Source: Bacillota bacterium
GTDB lineage: Bacteria; Bacillota; UBA4882; UBA8346
Direction: 5' to 3'
DNA length: 43,282 bases
Assembly (NCBI GenBank): GCA_023410535.1
Contig: JAEYPR010000028.1
Coordinates: 1-43,282 of the forward strand
The stretch's first letter is position 1. Each line of letters starts with the position of its first letter. The notes under the pieces were generated by a model. It searched no databases, was not told where the DNA came from, and was given only the letters and a program-made list of their open reading frames with translations. Positions 30,906 to 39,362 of the stretch are shown here, one piece after another. A program made the position numbers and the translations under genes.

Positions 30906-32303
30906 TCACTCCTCCGCCAGCGCCGGTTCGCCGACTGCTTGTTTCATCCGGTGGGTCAGATTATTGATCCACTTTCCGGAACGCAGTCGCCAGATGCCAA
31001 AGAAGAGTTTGAAGAACTCCTCCGACGCCGCGAGCAGGTAGACCAGATGGGGAGGCAAGTGCCAGAGCAATCCGGCCACGAAGGCCAACGGAACGGCGAT
31101 CAACCACAATCCGGCCGTGTCCAGGAACAGGCTGAACTTGGTGTCGCCGCCGCTGCGCAGGATGCCGACGACGCACAACAAGTTGAAGACGCGGATGGGG
31201 ATGGTCAGAGCGAAGATGGTCATGACCCAACTGGCAGTCTGGACGACCTGGGCCGAGACATGATAAAACGTTACAATCGGTCCGATCGCGAGCAAAACCA
31301 GGGAACCCATCAACACGCCGACCAACGGACCAAGGACTGAAAAACGCTTGGCGTAGTCGAACGCCACCGTTTCCTGACCCGCTCCGATTTTATTCCCGAT
31401 CATCACGGCGCAGGCTTGGGCTATACCGAAGAAAAGCACCATCGCAATGCGCTCCACCGTCGAACTGATGTTGATCGCGGCAATAATATTGGTCCCCATA
31501 TGTGCATAGACTACAGCAAACATCGTCATTCCGAAGGACCAAAGCGACTCGTTGCCGATCACCGGCAAGGTGGTTTGGAAGAAACGTTTGACAAACTCCT
31601 TGGGAAGATCGAACATCTCATGGAACTTGGCGGCCGGCACCATCTGATTGCGGTACACCACCGTCAAGATGATCGCCAACTCAACCGTGCGGGCGATCAA
31701 AGTGGCTAGGGCCGAACCGGCGACTTCCAGCCGGGGAAAACCCCAGAGCCCGTAAATGAACGCGTAATTTAGCAATGAGTTCAGACCAAAAGCGATTAAG
31801 CTGACCTTCACCGGGAGCATCACCTGTCCGATGCTACGTAAAATGAAGGCATAACAAAAACTAACCGCATTGAAGAGATAACTGAAGGAGATAATCCGCA
31901 AATACCGGCTTCCTTGGGCAATAACCGCCGGATCGTTGGAGTAAAAACGCAATACTTGGCCGGGAAAGAAACAAGCGACAATGAAAAAGAGCAGTGCGAC
32001 GCTGAACCCGGCGAGGAGACCGATCCCCAATACCCTGCGGATATTGGCCACATCTTTTTGGCCCCAGAATTGCGCGGTGAAAATGGCCGAACCGCTGTAA
32101 ACCCCGAACAAAATGATGTTAAATAAAAAAAAGACCTGGTTAGCCAGGCCGACTGCAGCGATTGCAGTAGCTCCCAACTGGCCGATGATGATCGTGTCCA
32201 CCATATTGAGGGAGGATGTAATAAAGTTTTGCGCCGCGATCGGCAGCGCTAAACTGAGTAATGGTCCGTAAAAGGCTTTATCTTTAAAGATTTTTTTCAA
32301 CAT
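30906..32303 (-). CDS. MATE family efflux transporter
   Basis: A 465-aa membrane protein with twelve hydrophobic segments. Family motifs: LALPIAAQNFITSSLNMVDTIIIGQLGATAIAAVGLANQ in the first helices and VAGSALATLIAR in the middle. MATE exporters extrude drugs, metabolites or lipid-linked precursors using Na+ or H+; the substrate is not evident. The start ATG at 32303 has AGAGGGA upstream. On the minus strand TTTACG (32402-32407), 17 bp, TACAAT (32379-32384) makes a likely promoter. Confidence 0.95.
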   Translation of the reverse strand: MLKKIFKDKAFYGPLLSLALPIAAQNFITSSLNMVDTIIIGQLGATAIAAVGLANQVFFLFNIILFGVYSGSAIFTAQFWGQKDVANIRRVLGIGLLAGFSVALLFFIVACFFPGQVLRFYSNDPAVIAQGSRYLRIISFSYLFNAVSFCYAFILRSIGQVMLPVKVSLIAFGLNSLLNYAFIYGLWGFPRLEVAGSALATLIARTVELAIILTVVYRNQMVPAAKFHEMFDLPKEFVKRFFQTTLPVIGNESLWSFGMTMFAVVYAHMGTNIIAAINISSTVERIAMVLFFGIAQACAVMIGNKIGAGQETVAFDYAKRFSVLGPLVGVLMGSLVLLAIGPIVTFYHVSAQVVQTASWVMTIFALTIPIRVFNLLCVVGILRSGGDTKFSLFLDTAGLWLIAVPLAFVAGLLWHLPPHLVYLLAASEEFFKLFFGIWRLRSGKWINNLTHRMKQAVGEPALAEE

Positions 32304-32378
32304 GAAAGCGAATCCCTCTTGTATTTTGTATTCAAAACGGGGCGACAGTGATCCGTCAAACCGGCACGCTCATTGCCC

Positions 32379-32407
32379 ATTGTACTATAGATAAGGGATT
32401 TCGTAAA
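32379..32407 (-). promoter_or_regulatory. sigma-A promoter of the MATE gene
   Basis: TTTACG - 17 bp - TACAAT on the minus strand, giving a leader of about 70 nt. Confidence 0.55.
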
Positions 32408-32476
32408 CTGGGGTTCCTATTTTTGTTATCTGAAAATTACATTCCCTTCATTGGCTTGCCATCCGCCGGGGAGGTG

Positions 32477-32539
32477 ATGGAACTGTTGAGCGAATTGATT
32501 TGGATGCTTGACGAAAAGGGATGTTTTGTTGATAATTAA
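32477..32539 (+). CDS. possible 20-aa leader upstream of the Nramp gene
   Basis: ATG at 32477 opens MELLSELIWMLDEKGCFVDN and stops at 32539. GGGGAGG lies only 2 nt upstream, so translation would be inefficient unless an alternative codon is used. It could be a leader peptide, an uncharacterised small protein, or chance. Confidence 0.2.
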   Translation: MELLSELIWMLDEKGCFVDN

Positions 32540-32673
32540 AGTTAACTACTTAGAAAATAGCTTCGATGTCTATATCGCTCCACCTAGCCCCATTTCATAA
32601 TTCGCTTGCGCGAGCGGAAGCCAGCTGGACGACTACTTAAAAAGTTTATCTTTGATGACAGGAGAATCCGACG

Positions 32674-33930
32674 ATGGTCTGGGATAAGTTGTTTGGGAAA
32701 GAACACCGGCCGCGCTTTATGGCCTTAGAGATCTGGAAGTATATCGGACCGGGATTATTAGTGACGGTTGGATTTATCGATCCCGGCAATTGGGCGTCCA
32801 ACGTGGCGGCAGGAGCGGATTACGGATACCAATTGTTATGGATGGTCACCCTATCGACGCTGATGTTGATAATCCTGCAGCACAACGCCGCTCATCTTGG
32901 GATTGCCACGGGATATTGTCTGTCCGAGGCGGCGGCAATTTACACCCGCCCTTGGGTGGCCTGGTTGACTTTGGGATCGGCGATGTTGGCCAGTTCGTTT
33001 ACGACCTTGGCGGAGATCCTGGGTTCCGCCATTGCCTTGCAAATGCTTTTCGGCATCCCGATTAAGATTGGATCGGTGATGGTGGCGGTCCTAATCAGCG
33101 TGTTGCTTTTCGCCAATTCGTATAAGCGCTTGGAGCGCTGGATTATTGGCTTTGTCTCCTTGATTGGACTTTCGTTCATCTTTGAGTTGAGTTTGGTCCG
33201 GATTGACTGGCCGGTGGCGCTGACCAGCTGGGTTACGCCGAGTTTTCCCCAAGGGTCGCTGCCGATCATCATGAGCGTGCTGGGCGCGGTAGTGATGCCG
33301 CATAATTTATACCTTCATTCCGAGATCATCCAAAGCCGGCAATGGAATCTCCAGGACGAAAAAATTATCCGGCATCAATTGAAATATGAGTTTTACGATA
33401 CGTTGATCTCCATGATCATTGGTTGGGCGATCAATAGCGCAATGATCTTGCTGGCGGCGGCGACCTTCTTTCAAATGGGAGTGCATGTCAGCGAATTGGA
33501 ACAGGCCCAAAGTATGCTTAAACCGTTACTGGGCAATGCGGCGGCGGTGGTTTTTGCTTTGGCGTTGTTGATGGCCGGGTTATCATCCAGTGTCACGGCC
33601 GGCATCGCCGGCGGCAGCATTTTTGCGGGCTTGTATCGCGAACCCTACGACATTCACGACAATCACAGCCGTTGGGGCGTGGTTTTAACCATCGGCGTGG
33701 CCTTGGCGTTTATCTTCTTTGTTAAAGACGCCTTTCAGGGTTTGGTCGTCTCCCAGATGTTGCTCAGCATTCAATTGCCGATCACGATTTTCCTGCAGAT
33801 TTATCTGACCTCTTCTCCAAAGGTAATGGGGAAATACGTCAACAGCCGAGTGGACCGGATCGCATTATGGATCATCGGGATTGTGGTGACTGTATTAAAC
33901 TTGATGCTGTTTTGGAGTTATATCCGGTAG
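32674..33930 (+). CDS. Nramp family divalent metal transporter
   Basis: A 418-aa transporter of the Nramp/MntH family, importing Mn2+ or Fe2+ with protons. Metal-site motifs are intact: DPGN in helix 1 (36-39, GFIDPGNWASN) and MPHN in helix 6 (208-211, VVMPHNLYLHS). Eleven membrane helices are expected. AGGAGAA lies about 7 nt before the ATG. Regulation is unclear; no convincing MntR or Fur box was found in the 370-bp upstream gap, which holds only a possible leader ORF and a small CGCTTGCGCGAGCG hairpin near 32600. Confidence 0.94.
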   Translation: MVWDKLFGKEHRPRFMALEIWKYIGPGLLVTVGFIDPGNWASNVAAGADYGYQLLWMVTLSTLMLIILQHNAAHLGIATGYCLSEAAAIYTRPWVAWLTLGSAMLASSFTTLAEILGSAIALQMLFGIPIKIGSVMVAVLISVLLFANSYKRLERWIIGFVSLIGLSFIFELSLVRIDWPVALTSWVTPSFPQGSLPIIMSVLGAVVMPHNLYLHSEIIQSRQWNLQDEKIIRHQLKYEFYDTLISMIIGWAINSAMILLAAATFFQMGVHVSELEQAQSMLKPLLGNAAAVVFALALLMAGLSSSVTAGIAGGSIFAGLYREPYDIHDNHSRWGVVLTIGVALAFIFFVKDAFQGLVVSQMLLSIQLPITIFLQIYLTSSPKVMGKYVNSRVDRIALWIIGIVVTVLNLMLFWSYIR

Positions 33931-33957
33931 TTGATGACGCCAGACCGAAATATCATG

Positions 33958-33996
33958 CGGGAGAGCGGGAAAGACGCAACCGTTCTCCCGTTTATT
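33958..33996 (+). terminator. terminator after the Nramp gene
   Basis: CGGGAGAGCGG (33958-33968) and CCGTTCTCCCG (33979-33989), then TTTATTT. Confidence 0.85.
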
Positions 33997-34012
33997 TAAT
34001 TATTTAATTAAA
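33991..34012. promoter_or_regulatory. operator copy 1 (degenerate)
   Basis: TTTATTTAA, 4 bp, TTAATTAAA. One mismatch in the left half from the consensus TTTAATTAA-N4-TTAATTAAA shared with the sites at 34052 and 34745. Confidence 0.6.
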
Positions 34013-34027
34013 TATTCCAGCGATTGG

Positions 34028-34056
34028 CTGGACTTTTTGTTCTTCCATGGTATAAT
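34028..34056 (+). promoter_or_regulatory. promoter of the tetR gene
   Basis: TGGTATAAT (34048-34056) is an extended -10, with TGGACT (34029-34034) as a weak -35. Operator 2 covers the -10 and start point. Confidence 0.6.
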
Positions 34057-34081
34057 TTAATTAATCATTTAATTAAATTAT
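34052..34081. promoter_or_regulatory. operator copy 2 (13-bp arms)
   Basis: ATAATTTAATTAA (34052-34064) and TTAATTAAATTAT (34069-34081) are perfect inverted copies with the centre TCAT. It overlaps the -10 of the tetR promoter, the classic place for autorepression by a TetR dimer. Confidence 0.8.
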
Positions 34082-34114
34082 ATTGAACGATTGAAACGAT
34101 GAAGGAGAAGTAAA

Positions 34115-34726
34115 ATGGCTGAAAAGGATGCGCGGCTTCGTTTGATTGAAGCGTCGTTACCGCTGTTTGCAACCAAAGGTTATGCGGCGGTTTCGTTCAA
34201 AGAGATCTCCGAGGCGGCCGGGGTCAACAGCGCATTAATCAATTATTATTTCAAATCCAAAGAAGGCTTGTATGAAGCGGTTTTAGAGGCCCAATTCAGT
34301 AAGTTTCAAAAGTTGTTTCTGGAAACCGATTGGCTGCAAGTGGAACCGCCCGAACGGATTCGTCGCTTTATCATGAACTTTGCGCAGTTGCACCGGACCA
34401 ACCCCTATATCCGGCGTTTGATGACCAGCGAACTGAACCACCCCAGTCCGTTCTTTGATGATTTCGCCAAGCAAAAAATCAGTCGGTTCAGCGGTTTATT
34501 GGTTCAAACGATCCAAGAAGGAATCGCGAAAGGACAATTTCGGGAGAATATCAATCCGACTCAAGCCGCCGCCATTATTATCGGGATGGTCAACTATTAT
34601 TTTGTGGCGGAAAATATTGCCAAACTGCTGCTGCAAGGGGAGTTTGTCGACGCCCACGATTCATTCGGCTTACAGGCGGTGCAGATTTGTTTCGAAGGAA
34701 TTTTAAATCCTGATTATCAAAAATAA
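34115..34726 (+). CDS. TetR/CecR-like transcriptional regulator
   Basis: A 203-aa regulator. The N-terminal helix-turn-helix (about residues 8-50: LIEASLPLFATKGYAAVSFKEISEAAGVNSALINYYFKSKEGL) is typical TetR. The C-terminal ligand/dimer domain resembles the CecR (YbiH) group. It heads an operon with a membrane fusion protein, two ABC ATPases and a permease, so it probably represses this exporter and itself by binding the AT-rich palindromes at 33991, 34052 and 34745. The effector is unknown. AAGGAG precedes the ATG. Confidence 0.92.
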   Translation: MAEKDARLRLIEASLPLFATKGYAAVSFKEISEAAGVNSALINYYFKSKEGLYEAVLEAQFSKFQKLFLETDWLQVEPPERIRRFIMNFAQLHRTNPYIRRLMTSELNHPSPFFDDFAKQKISRFSGLLVQTIQEGIAKGQFRENINPTQAAAIIIGMVNYYFVAENIAKLLLQGEFVDAHDSFGLQAVQICFEGILNPDYQK

Positions 34727-34744
34727 GGTATTTTCAGATTGGGT

Positions 34745-34766
34745 TTTAATTAACTATTTAATTAAA
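34745..34766. promoter_or_regulatory. operator copy 3
   Basis: TTTAATTAA (34745-34753), centre CTAT, TTAATTAAA (34758-34766). It lies in the tetR-hlyD gap, so the regulator could separately control the transporter genes. Confidence 0.75.
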
Positions 34767-34808
34767 GGGTATTAAAATCATGAATTTTACCCAACAGGAG
34801 GGATTGAA

Positions 34809-35780
34809 ATGAACAAACGGTTGGTCATCGCCGGAATCATTCTTATTTCATTAGTTTGTCTGACGGCGTTTAAGTTATGGCACCGGGAAGAAGCGGGCAT
34901 CAGCGCGACCGGGACCATTGAGGTAACCCAGGTCGATGTGGCGCCAAAGGTCAACGGTTATCTCAGCGCGCTAACGATTGAACCGGGCGACGCGGTCCAA
35001 AACGGCAAGGTTATCGCCAAGGTTTTCCGGGCCGACCTGGAGTCGCAGTTGCTCCGGGACGAGGCGGCGTTGGAAAAAGCCCAAGTCCAATTGGACGATC
35101 TCCAAAAAGGGTCGCGTCAAGCCGAGTTGCAAGCGGCCGCGGCCAACGTCGAATCGGCCAAAGCGGTCTTGCGGAAGAACCGCGCCGACTTCGAACGGCT
35201 GAATTCCTTGTACCAACAAGGCGCGGTTTCCCAGCAAGAGTTGGACAATATCCGCTCGGCCCTTGACGTCGCCGCCAACGCGGTTCAAGCGGCCGAGTCC
35301 CAATATCATCTGGCCCGGGAAGGCTACCGGCCGGACGCGATTGCCGCGCAACAAAAAGAGGTGGAGCGGAACCGGGCGGTATTGGAGATCAGCCGGGCGG
35401 CGCTGGCCGACACGACCTTAACCAGTCCCTTAAGCGGGGTAGTGTTGTCCAAAAATTATCAGAACGGCGAGTATGTCAATGTCGGTGCGGCTGTGGTAAC
35501 CATCGGCGATCTGAATGATTGTTGGGTGAAGATTTATCTCTCCTCGACTCAGCTTGGCCTGGTGAAGTTGGGCCAAAAAACCCAAGTCCGGATTGATTCC
35601 TATCCCAACCGGGCGTTTTCCGGGACCATCAAGGAGATTAGCGAGAAAGCGGAATTTACGCCACGGCAGAGCATTACCCAACAAGAACGGGCCAATTTGG
35701 TCTTTGCCGTCAAGGTGAAGCTCGATAATGCGGCCGGAATTTTAAAACCCGGTATGCCCGCGGATGTGGTGCTGCAATGA
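34809..35780 (+). CDS. HlyD-family membrane fusion protein (YbhG-like)
   Basis: A 323-aa periplasmic adaptor: one N-terminal membrane helix (NKRLVIAGIILISLVCLTAF), a biotinyl-lipoyl-like half (GTIEVTQVDVAPKVNGYLSALTIEPGDAV), a long coiled-coil hairpin (about residues 80-195), the second lipoyl half (TSPLSGVVLSKNYQNGEYV) and a beta-barrel. It links the ABC exporter to an outer-membrane channel, again fitting a diderm cell; no TolC-like gene is in the window. Ends in an ATGA overlap with the next gene. Confidence 0.92.
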   Translation: MNKRLVIAGIILISLVCLTAFKLWHREEAGISATGTIEVTQVDVAPKVNGYLSALTIEPGDAVQNGKVIAKVFRADLESQLLRDEAALEKAQVQLDDLQKGSRQAELQAAAANVESAKAVLRKNRADFERLNSLYQQGAVSQQELDNIRSALDVAANAVQAAESQYHLAREGYRPDAIAAQQKEVERNRAVLEISRAALADTTLTSPLSGVVLSKNYQNGEYVNVGAAVVTIGDLNDCWVKIYLSSTQLGLVKLGQKTQVRIDSYPNRAFSGTIKEISEKAEFTPRQSITQQERANLVFAVKVKLDNAAGILKPGMPADVVLQ

Positions 35781-36682
35781 AAATGATCGAGATGGCCGGG
35801 GTTTCCAAAGTTTTTGGCAAACTGACGGCGGTGGATGGTTTGTCGTTAACGGTCAACCGCGGGGAGATCTTCGGCTTGGTTGGTCCCGACGGCGCCGGTA
35901 AAACCACGGTCATCCGGATGCTGACCGGAGTGATGGATCCTAGCGCCGGAACAGTCCGGGTGCTGGGTGAGACGGTGATCGAAAAGATCAAACCGCACTT
36001 GGGTTATGTCCCGCAACGGTTCAGCCTATACGGCGATTTGACGGTGTTCGAAAATATCCGTTTTATCGGGTCGCTGTATGGGGCCGCGACGCGGACCATC
36101 GCCGCCAAAGCCGAGGAGATTTTGCGTTTCACCAATCTGTGGGCTTTCCGGGACCGGCTGGCCGATAACTTGTCGGGCGGGATGAAACAGAAGTTGGCGT
36201 TGGCCGCCGGGTTGATGCACCGACCGGATCTTTTCTTTCTGGATGAACCGACCACCGGGGTCGATCCGGTTTCGCGCCGCGAATTTTGGCAAATGCTTTA
36301 TCGTTTAAATAAAGAAGGCATGACCGTCGTGGTCTCAACGCCGTATATGGACGAGGCCGAACTTTGCACCCAAGTGGCTTTTATGCATCAAGGCAAGATT
36401 GTCGCGGCGGCGGCGCCCCTGGAACTGAAGCGGGACTACCCGTACCGCCTGCTCGAATTGCAGGTCCGGCATAAAGACGTGAAACCGTTTCTGGCAGAAT
36501 GCCCGGTGCGGGAGATCAATTCATTTGGCGAAAAGTACCACCTGGTGGTTGACAATCCGGAAGCGGCGGCGGCAGCGGTCCGGCAGGCGCTACACGCGGC
36601 AGGACTCGAGGTGTTGGGTTTAACCGAAGTGGCGCCAACGATGGAAGATGTCTTTGTGGCAATGGCCGGGGAGGAGAGTTAA
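35777..36682 (+). CDS. ABC transporter ATP-binding protein (first half of a YbhF-like pair)
   Basis: A 301-aa ATPase. Walker A GPDGAGKTT (36-44), Q-loop near VPQRFSLYGDLTV, signature LSGGMKQK (132-139), Walker B LFFLDEPTTG (152-161). At the H-loop the usual His is Pro189 (VSTPYMDEAE), so ATP hydrolysis at one of the two sites is probably weak. Together with the next ATPase it corresponds to the two halves of the fused E. coli YbhF. The stop and next ATG are adjacent (36682/36683). Confidence 0.93.
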   Translation: MKMIEMAGVSKVFGKLTAVDGLSLTVNRGEIFGLVGPDGAGKTTVIRMLTGVMDPSAGTVRVLGETVIEKIKPHLGYVPQRFSLYGDLTVFENIRFIGSLYGAATRTIAAKAEEILRFTNLWAFRDRLADNLSGGMKQKLALAAGLMHRPDLFFLDEPTTGVDPVSRREFWQMLYRLNKEGMTVVVSTPYMDEAELCTQVAFMHQGKIVAAAAPLELKRDYPYRLLELQVRHKDVKPFLAECPVREINSFGEKYHLVVDNPEAAAAAVRQALHAAGLEVLGLTEVAPTMEDVFVAMAGEES

Positions 36683-37588
36683 ATGGATGCGGTCGAGATT
36701 GAAAACCTGACCCGGAAGTTCGGCAGTTTTACGGCTGTCAATCAGATCAGTCTGCGGATCAAGCAAGGTAATATCTACGGGTTTTTGGGACCGAACGGAT
36801 CCGGCAAATCCACCACCATCCGGATGCTCTGCGGGATTTTGGAGCCGACCTCGGGAACGGGTAGGGTGTTGGGTTTGGATATTAAACGGGACAGTGAGGC
36901 CATTAAGGAAAAGATCGGTTATATGTCCCAGAAGTTTAGTCTCTACAACGATCTGTCAGTCGTTGAGAATCTCCGGTTTTACGCGGGGATGTACAGTCTG
37001 CCGGAACAGCTCAAAAATGAACGGATCGCGGCAATGGTCGCAATGGCAGGTTTAAAGGGACGGGAAAAAGAGCTGGCCGGGAATCTTTCGGGCGGCTGGA
37101 AACAACGGTTGGCCTTAGGCTGCTCCATTTTGCACAATCCGCCGATTTTATTTTTGGACGAACCCACCGGCGGGGTGGATCCGAAATCGCGCCGGATATT
37201 TTGGGATATCATCTATCAACTGGCGTCCGGCGGGACTACGGTGATGGTGACGACGCATTTTATGGACGAAGCCGAGCACTGTGACGAGATCGGTTTTATC
37301 TTCGAAGGCAATTTAATTGTTTCCGACACCCCGGCCCGGATCAAACAGGTTATCCCCGGTATGCTACTGGAGATCCGGAGCGCGGCACCGATGGAGTTGC
37401 TCGAACAAATCCGCGACGAGTTTCCGGATATCATCGACGCCTATGTGTACGGGACGACCTTGCACCTGCTGGTGCCGCACGGTACGGCGGAACGGTTCGC
37501 CGGATACCAACCGCAAACCATCGTGCCGACATTGGAAGATGTTTTTATCTACTTTGTCAAATCCAAACGCGGGGAGTTGAGCGCATGA
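36683..37588 (+). CDS. ABC transporter ATP-binding protein (second half of a YbhF-like pair)
   Basis: A 301-aa ATPase with intact motifs: Walker A GPNGSGKST (36-44), signature LSGGWKQR (135-142), Walker B ILFLDEPTGG (155-164) and H-loop His192 (TTHFMDEAEH). It is expected to form a heterodimer with the preceding ATPase. It overlaps the permease gene by 4 bp, which supports co-translation. Confidence 0.93.
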   Translation: MDAVEIENLTRKFGSFTAVNQISLRIKQGNIYGFLGPNGSGKSTTIRMLCGILEPTSGTGRVLGLDIKRDSEAIKEKIGYMSQKFSLYNDLSVVENLRFYAGMYSLPEQLKNERIAAMVAMAGLKGREKELAGNLSGGWKQRLALGCSILHNPPILFLDEPTGGVDPKSRRIFWDIIYQLASGGTTVMVTTHFMDEAEHCDEIGFIFEGNLIVSDTPARIKQVIPGMLLEIRSAAPMELLEQIRDEFPDIIDAYVYGTTLHLLVPHGTAERFAGYQPQTIVPTLEDVFIYFVKSKRGELSA

Positions 37589-38709
37589 ACCGCTTACGCG
37601 CCTTATTAGTCAAAGAGTTTATTCAAATGAGCCGCGACCGGCTGACTTTCGCCATGATGGTGGCCTTGCCCATCGTCCAACTGTTACTGTTTGGCTTCGC
37701 CATCAATACCGATGTCAAACATCTGTCGACCGTCGTTTTCGACCAGTCGTTACAGCAAGAAAGCCGGGATCTGCTCAGTTCCTTCACGGCCAGCGGTTAC
37801 TTTGACGTGAAGCACGTCGCCGGCAGTTACCAAGAGGTCAATCAGCAGATTGAACGCGGCGACGCCAAAGTCGGAATCATCATCCCGCCGGATTTCACCA
37901 GCAATTTGAAGCATGGCAAAAGCGGGGCCGTCCAGGTGATTGTCGACGCCACCGACTCGATGGCTTCTGCATCGGCGATCAGCGCGGCGCAGATGATCGG
38001 GCAGTTGAAATCCCAGGCGATCTTGATCCAAAAGATGCAGGCTCTCACCGGAAAACCAATGGAACAACCCTATGACGTCCGGATCCGGCCTTGGTATAAT
38101 CCCGACTTTATCACCGCGTTTTATATGGTCCCCGGAATCTGCGGCGTGGTTTTAACCATGACGATGGTGATGATCACTTCGATGGCGATCGTCCGGGAAC
38201 GGGAGCGGGGCACCTTGGAGCAGTTGATCGTAACCCCCTTGAAGTCGCTGGAATTGATGCTAGGCAAGATCATCCCGTATGTGGTGGTGGGTTATGTCCA
38301 AATGACCTTGGCGTTAATGGTGGGAATCCTCGTCTTTGACCTGCCGATTCGCGGCAGCATCGGGTTGTTGTATTTGCTAACCTCTTTCTTTATCATCGCA
38401 TCGCTGGCGTTGGGGATCTTAATCTCCAACTTTGCCGAGACTCAAATGCAGGCGATGCAAATGTCGTTTTTCTTCTTTATGCCGAGTATCCTGCTGTCGG
38501 GATTTATGTTCCCCCGGGAGGCCATGCCGCAATTGATTCAATGGATCGGCGCGGCGATTCCCTTGACCTTTTTTCTCCAGATTTTACGAGGGATTATCCT
38601 CAAGGGTATCGGACTCAGTTACCTATGGAGTCAGGTGTTGGCGTTATTCGGCTTCGTCGTGGCGTTGCTGGCGCTGAGTATTTTGAAGTTCCGTAAGAAA
38701 TTGGCGTAA
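37585..38709 (+). CDS. ABC-2 type permease (YbhS/YbhR-like)
   Basis: A 374-aa permease: one N-terminal helix (LTFAMMVALPIVQLLLFGFAI), a large extracytoplasmic domain (about residues 45-165), and five C-terminal helices including the ABC-2 signature region VRERERGTLEQLIVTPLKSLELMLGKIIPY. The E. coli system has two permeases; here only one follows, so a homodimer is likely. The substrate could be a drug or other hydrophobic compound. No clear terminator follows, and the convergent gene ends 27 bp away. Confidence 0.93.
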   Translation: MNRLRALLVKEFIQMSRDRLTFAMMVALPIVQLLLFGFAINTDVKHLSTVVFDQSLQQESRDLLSSFTASGYFDVKHVAGSYQEVNQQIERGDAKVGIIIPPDFTSNLKHGKSGAVQVIVDATDSMASASAISAAQMIGQLKSQAILIQKMQALTGKPMEQPYDVRIRPWYNPDFITAFYMVPGICGVVLTMTMVMITSMAIVRERERGTLEQLIVTPLKSLELMLGKIIPYVVVGYVQMTLALMVGILVFDLPIRGSIGLLYLLTSFFIIASLALGILISNFAETQMQAMQMSFFFFMPSILLSGFMFPREAMPQLIQWIGAAIPLTFFLQILRGIILKGIGLSYLWSQVLALFGFVVALLALSILKFRKKLA

Positions 38710-38736
38710 GCCCCATTTGTATCCGCTTGTGGAAAA

Positions 38737-39201
38737 TCATCGCGACCGTTGGATGCCTAGCGTTCCGAATTTCCGGGTCAGCCACTGCCAGACGATAACC
38801 AAACAAAGACCCCAGACTGATGCGCCTAGAAAATTGCCAATGGCAGTTCCCAGATCAATGGTCGTGAGTTCATGCATCCGATAAAGATGGGTAATGGCGT
38901 AAAAGGAAAACCACAAGGTTAAGCTGTAATTGATCCCTTTAAAATATAAGTATTTTTCGCCAATCCCTAAAATCAAGTAGGCGAAAATGACGCCTAAAAC
39001 CGCCAAAAAACCGATCAAGGCGATATAGGCAAAGAAAAGCTCTGCGTAGTTGCCGACTAATCTGCCAAAGATCATCACCGCCAGAAAATCTTTAAACATT
39101 AACCGGGAGACACCGAAAACTTCCATGGCGTAATTAACCACAAAAGTGGGGAGCCAAGCGGTGATTCCGGCAATGAAGCCCCGGACAAATCGATCGTCCA
39201 A
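38737..39201 (-). CDS. small membrane protein of unknown function
   Basis: A 154-aa integral membrane protein with about four hydrophobic helices (near residues 8-28, 57-80, 85-105 and 120-145). I do not recognise the family. TTG at 39201 is chosen, since GAGGTG lies 6 nt upstream; the GTG three codons earlier has none. It is convergent to the ABC permease gene and may be a single-gene unit. Confidence 0.7.
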   Translation of the reverse strand: MDDRFVRGFIAGITAWLPTFVVNYAMEVFGVSRLMFKDFLAVMIFGRLVGNYAELFFAYIALIGFLAVLGVIFAYLILGIGEKYLYFKGINYSLTLWFSFYAITHLYRMHELTTIDLGTAIGNFLGASVWGLCLVIVWQWLTRKFGTLGIQRSR

Positions 39202-39315
39202 TTTTGTCACCTCATAATCGTTTCGATCAATAGTATCGGTTTTGTCAAAAAATTTATGTGGGCTGGAAGCGCTAGCCCGGAATCCGTTTATTTCACGCGC
39301 AGCGGCGCTCCGGGA

Positions 39316-39362
39316 AACGAAACGAGCCGTCCCGGACGGAATTGGGGACAGCTCGTTTCGTT
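39316..39362 (-). terminator. long hairpin at the end of the nitroreductase gene
   Basis: ACGAAACGAGC (39317-39327) and GCTCGTTTCGT (39351-39361) with inner GTCCC / GGGGAC. It overlaps the stop codon, and the tail is only weakly T-rich. Confidence 0.55.

Noticed and set aside
30859..31041. ORF with an apparent GGAGG site and ATG after the enolase-family gene
   Set aside because: The start lies inside the terminator hairpin and the reading overlaps the MATE gene antisense.
32674..33930. Manganese riboswitch or MntR box before the Nramp gene
   Set aside because: I looked for the yybP-ykoY motif and for MntR/Fur palindromes in 32340-32673 and found no convincing match.
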